Below, in pieces: positions 44,201 to 53,184 of a stretch of DNA of 64,000 nt; positions within the stretch are counted from its first letter, which is position 1; every line of letters begins with the position of its first letter. The notes below the pieces were generated by a model that was not told the origin of the DNA, did not search any database, and saw only the letters and a list, made by a program, of their open reading frames with translations. The position numbers were made by a program, and so were the translations under genes. Origin of the DNA: an uncultured Granulosicoccaceae bacterium (lineage in GTDB: Bacteria; Pseudomonadota; Gammaproteobacteria; Granulosicoccales; Granulosicoccaceae); the NCBI GenBank assembly GCA_938041955.1, contig CALISD010000084.1, positions 1 through 64,000 of the forward strand, in the 5' to 3' direction.

Positions 44201-44509
44201 TTTTTCAGCCAGGCGCGTGACAAACTAATGACGGAAATAGGTGCAACTGAGTGATTACTGGTCCTTATGTGTAATCTGTCTTGTTGCAGGGGTTGTCAAA
44301 GTAGGTGCACTTCTTGATGTGTTCCAGTCTGCAGAGCCTGCCTCGCTTTAATGTGGCTGTGTGCCGGGGGATATCTCCTGGGCAAGCGATGAGAAAACCC
44401 TGCTTTGGCCTGTTTACTGCAAACTTCTGAAGATCAACTGGGTTATGACGTGTTTCACGGGTTGTTGATAATTTGAGTTGTCAAATATTATGCTGGAATC
44501 AGTTTTTCT
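44201..44509. other. 309-bp spacer between AAA ATPase and FtsZ paralogue
   Basis: No gene is recognised. The right end carries a candidate promoter for the FtsZ paralogue (44462-44491), so the two genes may be transcribed separately. Confidence 0.5.
44462..44491 (+). promoter_or_regulatory. Candidate sigma-70 promoter of the FtsZ paralogue
   Basis: TTGTTG, 18 bases, TATTAT. Initiation would fall about 10 bases before the ATG, giving a very short leader. The alternative TTGATA has only a 15-base spacer. Confidence 0.35.
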
Positions 44510-46135
44510 ATGAATTCTCAAGAGTTGCCAATACCAGAGCTTGAACCGTCCACGGATGGCGCCATTATCAAAGTGTTTGGCGTCGGTGGTGGTGGTTGCA
44601 ACGCGCTTGCTCAAATGATCGCTGCGAATATTCATGGCGTGAAGTTTAAGTGTGTGAACACCGATCTCCAGGCACTAGCCAAATTCGAACCTGAAAATGT
44701 TATTCATTTAGGCAGTAGTCTGACCAGAGGATTGGGTGCTGGTGCTGATCCGGATGTTGGTCGTGCCGCCGCTGAAGAAAGTAAAGATGAGATCATCGCG
44801 GCCATCGGTAACGCTGATATGTTGTTTCTGACGGCAGGTATGGGTGGCGGTACTGGAACGGGTGCTGTTTCTGTTATAGCCAGAATTGCGCGGGAAATGG
44901 GTGTATTGACAGTCGCTGTTGTCACTGAACCATTTGCTTTTGAAGGCATAAAAAGAACCCGCGTCGCCGAAGCCGGATTGGAAGAGCTATGCAAAAACGC
45001 TGACTCTATGATCGTTGTGCCGAACGAGAATCTGCTTACTTATCTGGGACCTGACATCACTCTGATCAAGGCCTTCGCCGCAGCTAATGATATCGTTACC
45101 AATGCAGTACAAAGTATTGCAGAGTTAATTACCACTGCCGGTTTGATAAACGTCGATTTCGCGGATGTTAAATCTGTGATGACCGAGATGGGTCACGCGA
45201 TAATGAGTACGGGTAGTGGCATGGGTGAAAATCGTGCTTATGACGCTGCTATATCTGCTATTGAGAGCCCGTTACTTAACAATGTTGATCTGCAGGAGGC
45301 CCGTGGGATACTCGCTAACATTAGCGCTAGTGCCGACTTGTCGATGGGGGAATTTCAAATTGTCGGTGATGTAATTCGTAGCATCGCAGCGGACAATGCG
45401 ACGGTGGTTATCGGTACAGTATTCGATGAAAACCTGAACTATGAGATGCAGGTCACTGTTGTGGCGACAGGACTCAAACCGCCGGAAAAAAATGAAGCGA
45501 AGAAGACAGAAATAAAAAAGATAGTACGACCACCGCCTAAACCAAAGGCACCAGTGGTCGAGGCGGAACCTCCGCAGCAAGTAGATGCCGCAGCAGATTC
45601 GCCAGCAAGTGTTGAGACAGTGGTGCCCCCTTCAGAGGACGCAACACCCTCAAGTAGTGCGGAAGTATTGCCTGAGAATGACGGTGCAGATCAAGTGTCG
45701 GTCGCTGAATCGGAGACGCCTTGGAGTTTTGCCGGGGCATGGTCAGATGGCGCTGAAGAACAACCCTCCACGATGCCAATGCACAGTGCAGCCGCTCAGC
45801 AAGCAAAAGCACCAGCAGCACAAGAACCTAATGAGCAACCGGTGGCTGCATGTATTGTGTGCGGTGGTACATCTGATGTACATGAGGCGAAATGCCCGCT
45901 GAATAAAAATGCCGTCCAGGAGGTTGCTGATGACGATATTGAGATTGACGATAAAGGAGCTGCCAAAAGCAAGAAAGTAGCGATGGCAGGCGTCGCAGCA
46001 GGTGTTGTGGCTTTAGCGTCGATTTTTTACTTCGTGATGACCAAGTGGGATATGACTGGCAACCCTGATGCTGTTGTAAATAACGGCAAGCCCAAGGTTG
46101 AGATGATGCAGGAGGTTGTAGAAGCTGAAGACTAA
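44510..46135 (+). CDS. FtsZ paralogue with Cys-motif and C-terminal membrane anchor
   Basis: The 541 residues include a tubulin/FtsZ GTPase core (about 18-325): IKVFGVGGGGCNALAQM, CVNTDLQAL, the GTP-binding AGMGGGTGTGA near residue 112, NENLLTYL, and the T7 loop GLINVDFADVKSVMTEMGHA near residue 212. Polymerisation and GTP hydrolysis should therefore be possible. Unlike cell-division FtsZ (about 390 residues) there is a ~120-residue acidic Pro/Ala linker. A CIVCGG...KCPL motif (three Cys and a His) lies near residue 446. A transmembrane helix (VAMAGVAAGVVALASIFYF) is near residue 490, followed by a ~30-residue tail. The FtsA/ZipA-binding tail peptide is absent. No dcw genes are nearby, so this is probably a second FtsZ. 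Confidence 0.9.
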   Translation: MNSQELPIPELEPSTDGAIIKVFGVGGGGCNALAQMIAANIHGVKFKCVNTDLQALAKFEPENVIHLGSSLTRGLGAGADPDVGRAAAEESKDEIIAAIGNADMLFLTAGMGGGTGTGAVSVIARIAREMGVLTVAVVTEPFAFEGIKRTRVAEAGLEELCKNADSMIVVPNENLLTYLGPDITLIKAFAAANDIVTNAVQSIAELITTAGLINVDFADVKSVMTEMGHAIMSTGSGMGENRAYDAAISAIESPLLNNVDLQEARGILANISASADLSMGEFQIVGDVIRSIAADNATVVIGTVFDENLNYEMQVTVVATGLKPPEKNEAKKTEIKKIVRPPPKPKAPVVEAEPPQQVDAAADSPASVETVVPPSEDATPSSSAEVLPENDGADQVSVAESETPWSFAGAWSDGAEEQPSTMPMHSAAAQQAKAPAAQEPNEQPVAACIVCGGTSDVHEAKCPLNKNAVQEVADDDIEIDDKGAAKSKKVAMAGVAAGVVALASIFYFVMTKWDMTGNPDAVVNNGKPKVEMMQEVVEAED

Positions 46136-46315
46136 GAGCACACAGATTTGGGCTCCTAAATTCAGTACATGCAGAGCAGCGACCGCCGCTCTTCGACTAT
46201 GCTATGTTGTCAATAATTTTTTCCATCTGATTTTTGGACCATCAAGGTACCTTTCGTCTGGTGCAGACGATCCCAAATCCCCTGCCTTCTTTTTTATTAA
46301 CAGGCATCTCCCTTC

Positions 46316-46507
46316 TTATTCATACTCCGTTTGATCTTGCTTGCAGCCGTGGCCTATAGCGATGTAATCCACTGTTTGTGAGATCGATCCGTGCCACGCA
46401 CCCAGTTCTTCCAGTTCGCGCTTTGATAGCTCGTTTAAGTCTTTGTACAATTGATGTTTTAGTAAGCTACATTGGGAATGGCTGTGTTTGCTATTTTTGG
46501 ATGACAT
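46316..46507 (-). CDS. Small protein of unknown function (63 aa)
   Basis: The ATG at 46507 is preceded by AAGAGG at a 6-base spacing, one of the better ribosome-binding sites in this region. The product is hydrophilic and helical in the middle (YKDLNELSKRELEELGAWHG). It has two Cys and several His, including a His/Ser-rich start (KNSKHSHSQC). No signal peptide or membrane helix. No family is recognised. It lies convergent to the FtsZ paralogue. Confidence 0.5.
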   Translation of the reverse strand: MSSKNSKHSHSQCSLLKHQLYKDLNELSKRELEELGAWHGSISQTVDYIAIGHGCKQDQTEYE

Positions 46508-47391
46508 GGTTTGCCTCTTCTTTGTGCAAGGTTTGCTTCTGTTAGCAGATAGATCTCCTGAAAATCGTTTGGTTCCGGCGTCGGTAGTAACAATTATAAA
46601 TTGTTTTATTTTTGTTATAAATAGATTAGATTCTCCAGTGCTTTGGTGAATGCAGAACGCGATCGGGCTTAGAGCGAGCCGTTAAGTTCTGTATTTAGCA
46701 AACCTGCCCGGTGTCGAGATATTTTTAGAGCAGTGTATTAATATGTTTTTTGGCATGGTGAATAGGGTAAGCATAGTCAAGGTGGTTATGCACCGACAAC
46801 CAGAAATCTGTTTCCACCATGAGTGGTCGGGGATTCCAGCTGTTATTGAAGTCATGCTCTTACAGATGCCCGTGTTGTTTGGCATCGACCTGCATCAGCC
46901 TGTGAAAATTGGGGCGGGGCGGACTGTTTACACAGTTCATTTAACGTATCGCCCAGGCTACGGCAGCGTCCAGATTGCGGGTACTACTTGAGACGCAACA
47001 GGGTGAGTGACTTCGGTAAAGTAATATGGCTGCCAGGTTGATTGTCTGTAACTAACCCAGGCGCACCATAAGCGAAGTAAGTCTGCCTGCGCCAATTGTT
47101 CCGAGAGGGCTGATAAAGCCGCCTCTATTTTGATTCCATACTTTCTAAGCTCCAATGCCATTGAAAAGCGGACGGTGCCTTATTAAGTAGTTAGCCACTT
47201 CGTGTGTTTTTGAATGGCCGGTATGCGTTTCTGTCGTTGTGTCGGGGATTTCCGGATAGGCCGTTGAGCTGAGTGGTGAATTTTGCGGTCGCGGAGGCCG
47301 TGCTGTTGCGGAAGGGTTGATAGACTTCCGCTCATGTGTCGTGCTTGGCAGTTTTTTAACCTTGATTTTTAGCCTCGCGCTATCTCGGGAT
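46508..47391. other. 884-bp region without a convincing gene
   Basis: It contains an AT-rich stretch around 46580-46640. A leftward frame at 46958-47161 (67 codons, MALELRKYGIKIEAALSALSEQ start) reads like protein for its first 40 residues but lacks a ribosome-binding site, and the sequence beyond it is broken by stops. It could be the remnant of a decayed gene. Nothing else is identified. Confidence 0.45.
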
Positions 47392-48351
47392 CTAGACTGA
47401 AAACTGCTCCTGGAATACACGATGGAACCGATCGAGTTCACTCTCAGGTAGCTGATTAATGCCCGCTGCTGCTTTACGTCCCCCGCCGGTATCAAACTGG
47501 CGGCAAAGCTCGTCTGCTCCATCGCGTCTGTTAAGTGGTGCTCTGACACTTACCTGGTAGTTGTTATTGCCAATATCACTTAACAGTGCATGTGCGCGAT
47601 CAGGAAAGTCCCGTGCCAGCTCGTTACCATAGACACCGCTTACACGTCTTGACCAGCTCTCGTGAGGAAACATAAAAAGCGCACAAGAGTCTGTCGTCAG
47701 TGAAGCTGCGATTGCCTTTGCGTTTGCCATGTCACTTGTGTAGCCGTCTTTCAGTGCTGCGAAAGTATCATCCTGGGCGATGAAGTCGAATGGGCTTTCA
47801 TAGGGTAGTAATTTTTTAAACAATACATCGGGTGCGAAAAAAAGATCATCTATGGTGGCACCATAACCGTTGTAGTTAAGCAGTGTTCCAAGCTCTTCAA
47901 GTTGTGATAGCTCTGCTTCACTGAGATTTAAAGGGGCAGCAGTGGCAAGTGCCGATTGGTGTAAGTTGTCACCGTATGCAGCGGTCACAGCCCACCTTAC
48001 ATGAGCGCCATTAAGGTATTTATTTACCAGTAAGCCAGTGCATGTCTCTGCATCGGTATCAATATTTGCTGATAGGTTGCCAGCCTCAGGTATGTCACCT
48101 GGAAAGTGGTGGTCGAAGTAGATGACGTCAGCGCCGTTATCCAGTGCTGATTGCAGTGCGCCATGATTTTTATCCATGGAAATATCGAGCACGGTTAATC
48201 TATCGCCGGCTTTGGCAGATACTTGCTTGACCAGGTCGATATCGCGCTTAACACCTGTGACAAGCGTTGCTTCGCGAGGCTCCGCAAGACGTAGCTGAAG
48301 TAGGGCGCAGATGCCGTCTGCATCGCCGTTAAAAATATCGTAATCAGCCAT
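47392..48351 (-). CDS. DHH-family phosphoesterase
   Basis: The 319 residues have the DHH superfamily N-terminus (YDIFNGDADGICALLQLRL with metal-ligand Asp residues), VLDISMDKNHGALQSAL and the DHH triad in IYFDHHFPGDIP near residue 80. The C-terminal DHHA1-type RNA/nucleotide-binding GGGRKAAAGIN is near residue 295. Relatives include nanoRNases and RecJ-like enzymes. The substrate is probably a short oligonucleotide or nucleotide, but this is not fixed by sequence. It lies 28 bp downstream of pyrD in the same direction, so a shared transcript is likely. Confidence 0.85.
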   Translation of the reverse strand: MADYDIFNGDADGICALLQLRLAEPREATLVTGVKRDIDLVKQVSAKAGDRLTVLDISMDKNHGALQSALDNGADVIYFDHHFPGDIPEAGNLSANIDTDAETCTGLLVNKYLNGAHVRWAVTAAYGDNLHQSALATAAPLNLSEAELSQLEELGTLLNYNGYGATIDDLFFAPDVLFKKLLPYESPFDFIAQDDTFAALKDGYTSDMANAKAIAASLTTDSCALFMFPHESWSRRVSGVYGNELARDFPDRAHALLSDIGNNNYQVSVRAPLNRRDGADELCRQFDTGGGRKAAAGINQLPESELDRFHRVFQEQFSV

Positions 48352-48379
48352 CGTAATTTCTACTCTTAATAGTTGTTTT

Positions 48380-49411
48380 TCAGCTTGCGTTTAATTCGTG
48401 CTGATGTACCGATTGACGAATTTCACTGATCAGCGGTGGACCGCGATAAATGAAACCAGTGTACACCTGTACCAGTGAGGCGCCAGCGTCGAGATGCGCC
48501 ACAGCGTCTTCGCCACTGAATATGCCGCCGCAACCGATGATAGGTATTTCCTTCTGCAACCGTTGCGCCAGATGTGTAATTGTCTGGCGAGCTTTGTCGG
48601 TCAATGGTTTGCCGCTGAGGCCGCCGGTTTCATCTGCGTGAGTTGATTGCAGTGTCGGTCGTGAAGAGGTGGTGTTGCCAGCTATGATCGCATCAATCTT
48701 TAAGGCTCTGGCGGTATCGCAAAAATCCGTCAGGTCTTGTTCTGCCATGTCGGGGGCGATTTTAACGGCAATCGGGACATAGCGGCCATGCTTCTGCGTG
48801 AGTTCCTGTTGTGTCTCTTTAATGGCGCTAAGTAATTTTTGCGTCGCATCTCCGACTTGCAGGTCGCGCAGGCCCGGTGTGTTGGGTGATGAAATATTGA
48901 CGGTGATATAGTCAGGTAGGGAATAGATTTGGCGCATGCACTGTTGATAGTCCTCGTGCGCGAGCTCAAGCGGAGTGTCTTTGTTTTTACCAATATTAAT
49001 GCCGAGTACACCAGTGAATGCGGTAGCCCGGACTCGATCGGCCAGATAAGCGACGCCCTTATTGTTAAAGCCCATTCTGTTAATGACGGCAGAGTCTTCT
49101 TTCAGCCGGAACATACGGGGTTTTTCGTTTCCCGGTTGAGGTCGCGGGGTAACGGTACCAACCTCGACGAAGCCAAAACCGAATTGCGCCAGGTGGCTGT
49201 AGTAATCGGCGTTTTTGTCGAGCCCGGCGGCGAGTCCAACCGCATTCGGGAAGTCGATTCCCATCACTGTCCGTTTACGGTCTGTGATTTTGGTATTGCC
49301 CATTGATCGGAGCAGTCGTGCGGGTGTGTTGTTTATCGCACTCAGCGCGAAATCGTGAGATTTTTCGGCGGGCATTCGAAACAAAAGGCTTCGTAGGGCG
49401 GGATAGATCAC
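48380..49411 (-). CDS. pyrD: Dihydroorotate dehydrogenase (quinone), class 2
   Basis: From the GTG at 49411 the protein is 343 residues, close to E. coli PyrD (336). That start gives VIYPALRSLLFRMPAEKSHDFAL, matching the family's membrane-associating N-terminus. An ATG at 49477 in the same frame would add a 22-residue basic leader. Motifs are VGLAAGLDKNADY, FGFVEVGTVTPRPQPGNEKPR, INRMGFNNKG, and VNISSPNTPGLRDLQ with the catalytic Ser. FMN-phosphate binding is shown by IIGCGGIFSGEDA and YTGFIYRGP. It oxidises dihydroorotate to orotate, passing electrons to quinones at the inner membrane. It is divergent from holA. Confidence 0.93.
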   Translation of the reverse strand: MIYPALRSLLFRMPAEKSHDFALSAINNTPARLLRSMGNTKITDRKRTVMGIDFPNAVGLAAGLDKNADYYSHLAQFGFGFVEVGTVTPRPQPGNEKPRMFRLKEDSAVINRMGFNNKGVAYLADRVRATAFTGVLGINIGKNKDTPLELAHEDYQQCMRQIYSLPDYITVNISSPNTPGLRDLQVGDATQKLLSAIKETQQELTQKHGRYVPIAVKIAPDMAEQDLTDFCDTARALKIDAIIAGNTTSSRPTLQSTHADETGGLSGKPLTDKARQTITHLAQRLQKEIPIIGCGGIFSGEDAVAHLDAGASLVQVYTGFIYRGPPLISEIRQSVHQHELNAS

Positions 49412-49571
49412 TGCAACAATCTTGTTTGGCTTTCGGTGCCGCGAGTTTACGTGCAAGTGAGTGAGCTTGCACTTCATGTTCTGTGTGTATGCCTGGCGGC
49501 CGGTGATTAATATTTCCTGTTTTCCCGAAAACAGGCTGCCCAGCGACGGGCTTTAAGCGTAAAATAGCGGA

Positions 49572-50615
49572 GTGAATGTATATCCTGACACTTTGCCAAA
49601 AGCCCTCGCCAAAGGGCTTGCCCCTGTCTACATGATTAGTGGGGACGAACCGCTGCAATTGATGGAAGCTGCTGACTCAATTCGTGCAGCTGCCCGAGCA
49701 GCGGGTTTTTCCGGTACAGAACGCTACCAGGTTGATAACGCACGCTCGTTTGATTGGCAGGCGCTGGCAATGTCTGGAAACACCATGTCGTTGTTTGGTG
49801 ATAAAAAAATTGTTGGTCTGCACATTCCTGCTGGCAAGCCGGGCACAGAGGGTGCCAATGCATTAAAAAAATGGTGTGAATCGCCACCTGAGGATACGAT
49901 CTTACTGATCACCACCGGTAGACCGGAAGGGCGGTTCCAAACCAGTGCGTGGTTTAAGGCGATAGACAAGGCGGGTGTCACTATGCAGGTGTGGCCTTTA
50001 TCGACGGCGAAGACGCGCAGTTGGGTTGAGCAGCGAATGGCCAGCGCCGGGGTGTCAGCGGATGCTAATGCTGTCGATTTGCTGGTGGAGCGCGTGGAAG
50101 GTAATTTACTTGCCGCCAAGCAGGAAATTGAAAAGCTCGCCATATTGTACGCAGACCAATCGGTAGGTCCGCAAGAAGTGCTCATGAGTGTCACCGATAG
50201 TTCCCGCTACACCATTATTGATTTGATCGATGCGGCATTAAATAGCGAGACTGCCCGTGCAATAAAAGTACTTAACAGCCTGCGGGCGGCAGGTGATTCG
50301 CCGGTGTTGATTTGCTGGCACCTGGGCAGTGAAGTGCGCAAAATTAATTCGGTACTGAGCCGTATTGATCAAGGAGAAAATCCGGCGCAGGCCATGTTTA
50401 AATCAGGTGTATGGAAAAACAAGCAGGCGCTGGTGGGTAAAGTGATGCGGGATCGTAAAAGAGTGTTCTGGTTGCGCGCCAGTGCTGACTGCAGCTATCT
50501 TGATTTGCTATCCAAAGGAATGGCAAGCGGTGAGCTGTGGACTGAGATCGCCTCTTTTGTCATCCGATTGAGCGGTTCTCGCTGGCCATTGACGCGCGTT
50601 AGTGATATCACTTAG
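49572..50615 (+). CDS. holA: DNA polymerase III subunit delta
   Basis: The 347 residues start at GTG 49572. The protein opens the beta clamp as part of the clamp loader. It has APVYMISGDEPLQLMEAADSIRAAARAAGF at the N-terminus, TLLLITTGRPEG-like ILLITTGRPEGRFQTSAWFKA, VEGNLLAAKQEIEKLAIL, SRYTIIDLIDAALNS, and the collar-domain end. As in the family, the Walker motif is degenerate and does not bind ATP. lptE and leuS, often upstream in this gene order, are not adjacent. It heads the conserved block holA-proA-nadD-rsfS-rlmH. Confidence 0.92.
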   Translation: MNVYPDTLPKALAKGLAPVYMISGDEPLQLMEAADSIRAAARAAGFSGTERYQVDNARSFDWQALAMSGNTMSLFGDKKIVGLHIPAGKPGTEGANALKKWCESPPEDTILLITTGRPEGRFQTSAWFKAIDKAGVTMQVWPLSTAKTRSWVEQRMASAGVSADANAVDLLVERVEGNLLAAKQEIEKLAILYADQSVGPQEVLMSVTDSSRYTIIDLIDAALNSETARAIKVLNSLRAAGDSPVLICWHLGSEVRKINSVLSRIDQGENPAQAMFKSGVWKNKQALVGKVMRDRKRVFWLRASADCSYLDLLSKGMASGELWTEIASFVIRLSGSRWPLTRVSDIT

Positions 50616-50779
50616 CTTTTTGTCGGTGGTCCCGGAAGTTCGAGCAAACGGATTGGAAAACCTCAAGCGTTTTCAAAGCAGTGATAGCGCTGTCGTGAGG
50701 ATAATGTATTTTGTGAATGATGGGCAGTCCACTGTGACGCAGTTATGCAAAGCCTGGCCAGCAATTTGAGAATAAAACC

Positions 50780-52057
50780 GTGAATAAAAACGCTAACATC
50801 GAATCATCGGTTGAGAGCTATATGCACGACCTCGGTAGTCGCGCACGCGCGGCGAGTCAGGTCATTGCCAATGCCGATGGTCAGACGAAAAGCCGTGCGT
50901 TGAATGCTATCGCTACAGCACTGCTGGATTCAGAAGCTACGCTCGCAAAGCAGAACAAGAAAGATATGGAAGCAGGGCAAGCCTCTAATCTTTCTGATGC
51001 ACTGCTTGACCGGCTTGCGCTGACCCCCGCCAGAATAGAATCCATGGCAAACGGTTTAAGGCAGATTGCTTTGTTGCCGGAGGCCATTGGCGAACTGAGC
51101 GATATGAAATATCAACCCTCCGGTTTGCAGATAGGCAAAATGCGGGTGCCGATAGGTGTGATTGGGATCATCTATGAGTCCCGTCCTAATGTGACCGCAG
51201 ATGCTGCAGCGCTGTGTTTGAAGGCCGGCAATGCCACCATTTTGCGTGGTGGTTCAGAGGCGATTAACTCCAATGTGGCGATCGCGTCTTGTATCCAGCA
51301 AGGCCTCGATGCAGCGAGCTTGCCGGCAGATGCAGTACAGTTTGTTGAAACCACTGATCGTGCTGCAGTGCTTGCGCTGATTCAGATGCAGGAGTTTATA
51401 GATGTGGTGATACCGCGCGGCGGCAAGGGGTTGGTGCAACGCATCAGTGAAGATGCACGTGTGCCTGTTATTAAGCACCTTGAAGGGTTATGTCATATCT
51501 ACATAGACGAATTTGCCGATATCGATATGGCGATCAGTGTCGCGTTAAATTCCAAAACCTATCGCTATGGCATATGTGGTGCGATGGAAACCCTGTTGGT
51601 TTCACGCGAGATTGCAGCGAATGTATTGCCAGCGCTGCATCAGAAGTTGATAGAAAAAGGCGTTGAGGTACGTGTTTGCGAAAAGACCAAAAGTGTCTTG
51701 CCCAACGCACTGGACGCCGCGGAAGAAGATTGGGCAACCGAGTATCTTGCCCCGGTACTGTCTGTTCGTACGGTAGATAACATGCAAGCTGCCATGGACC
51801 ATATAGCCAAATACGGATCCGGTCACACTGATGCGATCATCACTGACAATCTGAGCAATGCCCGGCAGTTTACCCGTCAAGTGGATTCCAGCTCTGTCAT
51901 GGTGAACGCATCGACCTGCTTTGCTGATGGCTTTGAATACGGACTGGGGGCGGAGATCGGCATCAGCACCGATCGTTTGCATGTTCGTGGTCCTGTCGGA
52001 GTGGAGGGGTTAACCACTCAGAAATATGTAGTGTTTGGTGAAGGAACCACTCGTTGA
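50780..52057 (+). CDS. proA: Gamma-glutamyl phosphate reductase
   Basis: The 425 residues start at GTG 50780. This NADPH-dependent enzyme makes glutamate 5-semialdehyde in proline synthesis. It has [36 protein letters not shown], the catalytic Cys in [16 protein letters not shown] near residue 238, [23 protein letters not shown], and [14 protein letters not shown] at the end. Length is standard. proB is not adjacent. Linkage of proA between holA and nadD is seen in several gammaproteobacteria. Confidence 0.95.
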   Translation: MNKNANIESSVESYMHDLGSRARAASQVIANADGQTKSRALNAIATALLDSEATLAKQNKKDMEAGQASNLSDALLDRLALTPARIESMANGLRQIALLPEAIGELSDMKYQPSGLQIGKMRVPIGVIGIIYESRPNVTADAAALCLKAGNATILRGGSEAINSNVAIASCIQQGLDAASLPADAVQFVETTDRAAVLALIQMQEFIDVVIPRGGKGLVQRISEDARVPVIKHLEGLCHIYIDEFADIDMAISVALNSKTYRYGICGAMETLLVSREIAANVLPALHQKLIEKGVEVRVCEKTKSVLPNALDAAEEDWATEYLAPVLSVRTVDNMQAAMDHIAKYGSGHTDAIITDNLSNARQFTRQVDSSSVMVNASTCFADGFEYGLGAEIGISTDRLHVRGPVGVEGLTTQKYVVFGEGTTR

Positions 52058-52088
52058 GTGATATGGGCGGCGTGTCGGGTGGATACAA

Positions 52089-52703
52089 TTGAACAAGCTG
52101 TCGCTTAGTATTGGCTTATACGGTGGCTCGTTTGATCCGATCCATATCGGCCATTTGCGCACTGCCCTCGAGGTAAAGCAGCAGCTTAATTTAGATGAAC
52201 TGCGGTTTATTCCGACTGGCAATCCGCCACACAGATCTCGCGCAAAAGTAGATGCCGTACATCGGCTGGCGATGCTGGAACTGGCCATTGCTGAGGCTCC
52301 CGGTCTGGTGATTGATCGGCGTGAAATCGATGCACAAAAGCCCTCGTACACTTTTGAAACGCTACAATCGATTCAAAATGACTACCCGCAAGCCGAGCTG
52401 ACGCTGATCATCGGCACTGATCAATTCAGTGTGTTTGATACCTGGCATCGCTGGCAGGAGTTGCTGCAGCTGGTGCAAGTGGCTGTGATGGAGCGGCCGG
52501 GGGAGTCGTTGTCCGGGGTTGCGCAGGAAATTTTGCAGGATGAATCGGCCAATGTCACTTTATGTCCGGTAACACAGCTGGATATTTCCTCGACCAGAAT
52601 CAGGCGGGAACTACAGCAAGGAACGGATATCCAGTTTTTGGTACCCTATGCAGTACGCGATTACATTAACCAACATCGCCTCTATAGCGGATCTGCCGAC
52701 TAA
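52089..52703 (+). CDS. nadD: Nicotinate-nucleotide adenylyltransferase
   Basis: The 204 residues start at TTG 52089, with GGGTGGA 6 bases upstream. It transfers AMP to nicotinate mononucleotide in NAD synthesis. It has the nucleotidyltransferase loop LYGGSFDPIHIGHLRTA, the FIPTGNPPHRS substrate loop, IGTDQFSVFDTWHRW, and ISSTRIRRELQ near the end. All catalytic residues (His pair, Ser/Arg) are present. Confidence 0.94.
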   Translation: MNKLSLSIGLYGGSFDPIHIGHLRTALEVKQQLNLDELRFIPTGNPPHRSRAKVDAVHRLAMLELAIAEAPGLVIDRREIDAQKPSYTFETLQSIQNDYPQAELTLIIGTDQFSVFDTWHRWQELLQLVQVAVMERPGESLSGVAQEILQDESANVTLCPVTQLDISSTRIRRELQQGTDIQFLVPYAVRDYINQHRLYSGSAD

Positions 52704-52766
52704 ATCGGATTTCCGATACCCAAATTTCGTCAGCTGGCACGTGTTGCCCTGGCACCTGAGTAACTT

Positions 52767-53141
52767 ATGAACGCACTGGATTTACAAAAGCTGACTGTCA
52801 ATTCTCTTGAAGATCTCAAGGGGCAGGATATCGTTGTGCTTGATGTCGCTGACCGTACCTCAGTGACTGACTGGATGGTGGTAGTTACCGGCACCTCGGC
52901 GCGGCACGTGAAATCACTTGCCAGTGAGGTGGTGGAAAAATCCAAAGAAGCGGGTGTGCGGCCACTGGGTATGGAAGGCGAGGAAGACGGCAACTGGATC
53001 CTTGTTGATCTGGGTGATGTGCTTGCCCACGTGATGACCAGAGAGAGCCGTGATTTTTACGCGCTGGAAAAACTGTGGGGCATTGCTGACCCCGAAGAGT
53101 TGGCCGACAGCGAAAATCAGGACGATCAAGCGGCAGGGTGA
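52767..53141 (+). CDS. rsfS: Ribosome silencing factor RsfS
   Basis: This 124-residue protein binds the large-subunit protein L14 and blocks subunit joining in starvation. It shows the family core VLDVADRTSVTDWMVVVTGTSARHVKSLASEV and WILVDLGDVLAHVMTRESRDFYALEKLW. The C-terminus is acidic. nadD-rsfS-rlmH is a classic order. The gap to rlmH is 43 bp. Confidence 0.94.
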   Translation: MNALDLQKLTVNSLEDLKGQDIVVLDVADRTSVTDWMVVVTGTSARHVKSLASEVVEKSKEAGVRPLGMEGEEDGNWILVDLGDVLAHVMTRESRDFYALEKLWGIADPEELADSENQDDQAAG

Positions 53142-53184
53142 TGTTTGCCGGTATTTGTTAAAAACACGATAGTCTGGCTTTGTC

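Noticed and set aside
45585-45902. A 105-codon frame inside the FtsZ-paralogue linker
   Set aside because: It is an out-of-frame reading of the Pro/Ala/Glu-rich linker, rich in Gln/Arg as expected for a shifted repeat-like stretch.
47145-47549. A 134-codon leftward frame overlapping the DHH gene end
   Set aside because: It overlaps the conserved DHH C-terminus in another frame, and its unique part is Ser/Thr/His-rich without family resemblance.
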